From assembly GCA_002684875.1 (NCBI GenBank), contig NYVY01000020.1:23757-32131 (forward strand): a stretch of DNA of 8,375 nucleotides, in the 5' to 3' direction. Below, one piece after another: positions 8,343 through 8,375 of the stretch (positions are counted from its first letter, which is position 1; every line of letters starts with the position of its first letter). This stretch comes from Pseudomonadota bacterium. GTDB lineage: Bacteria > Pseudomonadota > Gammaproteobacteria > Burkholderiales > Burkholderiaceae_A. The position numbers and the translations under genes were made by a program. The notes beneath the pieces were generated by a model that saw nothing but the letters and a program-made list of their open reading frames with translations, was not told the origin of the DNA and did not search any database.

Positions 8343-8375
8343 AGAAAACGGAGTGTTTCTAGACAAAAATCTTAT
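8335..8375 (+). CDS. ftsW: Probable FtsW (septal glycosyltransferase), first 13 codons only
   Basis: An ATG at 8335 opens a frame that runs to the end of the window ([13 protein letters not shown]) and overlaps the murD end by 8 bp. A good Shine-Dalgarno, GAGGA at 8325-8329, sits 5 bases upstream, the best in the window. In this gene order murD is followed by ftsW, the SEDS-family polymerase that partners with FtsI. A D-x-x-L just before the first membrane helix fits FtsW N-termini. Too little is present to prove identity; the call is mainly from context. Confidence 0.6.
   Translation, partial: MHKENGVFLDKNL

Noticed and set aside
1..8375. A new biological system hidden in the window
   Set aside because: All sequence is accounted for by standard dcw genes with almost no intergenic space; there are no extra genes, arrays, RNA structures or mobile elements that I can see.

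Overview
The window is an 8.4-kb piece of a division and cell wall (dcw) cluster. All genes are on the + strand and essentially without gaps: rsmH (3' part) - ftsL - ftsI - murE - murF - mraY - murD - ftsW (first 13 codons). This is the classic order of Beta- and Gammaproteobacteria. Several protein features look betaproteobacterial, Burkholderiales-like in particular, judged from memory of the families and not from a search: the 388-residue MraY with an extra periplasmic segment and a C-terminus of the type [20 protein letters not shown]; MurE with EASSIG where many families have EVSSH; MurF with an [15 protein letters not shown] motif; the long (about 500-residue) MurD; and the very short FtsL. 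Base composition is AT-rich (roughly one third G+C by eye), with many Lys/Asn/Ile/Phe codons and long A tracts. That is low for this group and suggests a streamlined free-living lineage (for example a marine one) or a host-associated one. The sequence alone does not decide between these.

Layout: 1-554 is the C-terminal part of the 16S rRNA methyltransferase RsmH. 558-818 is the small divisome membrane protein FtsL. 823-2562 is the septal transpeptidase FtsI (PBP3). 2559-4160, 4163-5668 and 6831-8342 are the Mur ligases MurE, MurF and MurD. 5668-6834 is the membrane enzyme MraY. From 8335 the start of ftsW follows. Junctions are 3 bp, 4 bp, a 4-bp ATGA overlap, 2 bp, a 1-bp TAATG overlap, another 4-bp ATGA overlap, and an 8-bp overlap. 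No promoter, terminator, RNA gene, mobile element, CRISPR or long repeat is visible, and no stretch over 300 bases lacks a gene. The genes are probably one transcript with translational coupling; its promoter would lie upstream of the window.

Together the genes make and use the peptidoglycan precursor. MurD adds D-Glu, MurE the third residue (predicted meso-diaminopimelate), and MurF D-Ala-D-Ala to the UDP-MurNAc peptide. MraY then moves the product onto undecaprenyl phosphate to give lipid I. FtsI with FtsW (polymerase) and FtsL (activator/scaffold) builds septal wall from lipid II.

I find no unknown system here. The points worth a second look are local: a MurE that departs from family consensus at several nucleotide-contacting motifs, single-residue changes in conserved motifs of RsmH, MurF and MurD, A8-A9 tracts inside essential genes, and two ambiguous start codons (ftsI, murD).
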